Below are positions 42,447-44,905 of a stretch of DNA of 44,905 bases, piece by piece (position 1 is the stretch's first letter; each line of letters opens with the position of its first letter). Below the pieces are notes generated by a model, which had not been told where the DNA came from, did not search any database, and worked only from the letters and a program-made list of their open reading frames with translations. Source of the stretch: Phycisphaerae bacterium (GTDB taxonomy: Bacteria > Planctomycetota > Phycisphaerae > JAJVII01). The DNA lies in NCBI GenBank assembly GCA_022072085.1, contig JAJVII010000053.1:1-44905 (forward strand), in the 5' to 3' direction. The translations under genes and the position numbers were made by a program.

Positions 42447-44905
<2,459 letters not shown>

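Overview
The window is high-GC DNA with dense coding on both strands, most likely from a Planctomycetota bacterium and probably the class Phycisphaerae. The evidence is the MoxR / DUF58 / von Willebrand A / DUF4175-type membrane gene cluster, a PL26-like (PcRGLX/YetA-like) polysaccharide lyase relative, exported beta-propeller proteins, many secreted proteins with TTRP/TTQP linkers, and abundant degenerate word-like repeats between genes. No rRNA, tRNA or CRISPR array was seen. The assignment rests on gene families only, not on a phylogenetic marker.

Layout. 1-400: the 3' end of an IS4-like transposase cut by the window edge. 284-4223 (minus): an exported protein of unknown function, a membrane-anchored alpha/beta hydrolase-like protein, and a membrane protein with a degenerate HExxH motif. 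4471-5757 (plus): a metal-dependent amidohydrolase. 5780-7451: a lower-GC zinc-ribbon membrane gene and a ParE/RelE-type toxin-antitoxin pair. 7595-11848 (plus): a large exported PL26-like protein and a receiver/PAS/GAF/receiver regulator that lacks a kinase domain. 11979-14414 (minus): a LuxE-LuxC fusion. 14591-17424 (plus): an ABC exporter overlapping a DUF1854 gene, a pair known from cyanophycin loci, then a CoA-acylating methylmalonate-semialdehyde dehydrogenase (17643-19157). 19274-20640 (minus): a small membrane protein and a GNAT acetyltransferase. 20909-26052 (plus): two LtaS-like phosphoglycerol transferase/sulfatase-fold paralogues flanking a KDG-kinase-like sugar kinase. 26065-34542 (minus): six genes in one direction (Spy-like, URO-D-like, PQQ propeller, hisN, a secreted propeller, mutM). 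34833-44905 (plus): moxR, DUF58, two VWA membrane proteins and a DUF4175-like protein that leaves the window inside a collagen-like Gly-Gln-Gln repeat.

The most unusual signal is a population of short-word and palindromic repeats. They sit between genes (at least eight sites, including every junction of the moxR cluster) and also inside two protein genes, always in frame: a 96-base inverted repeat in the LuxE domain and two insertions in mutM. The mutM insertions lengthen an otherwise well conserved DNA glycosylase by about 90 residues. This resembles the in-frame Rickettsia palindromic elements in principle, but the sequences and presumably the mechanism are different.

Functional links that can be argued: the PL26-like protein and the KDG kinase could belong to uronic-acid polysaccharide breakdown. 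The ABC/DUF1854 pair points to amino-acid polymer metabolism, although no cyanophycin synthetase is present here. The moxR cluster is an envelope-associated chaperone-like system. Several proteins look like enzyme folds that have lost catalytic residues (M50-like protein, alpha/beta hydrolase, histidine-kinase-like domain).
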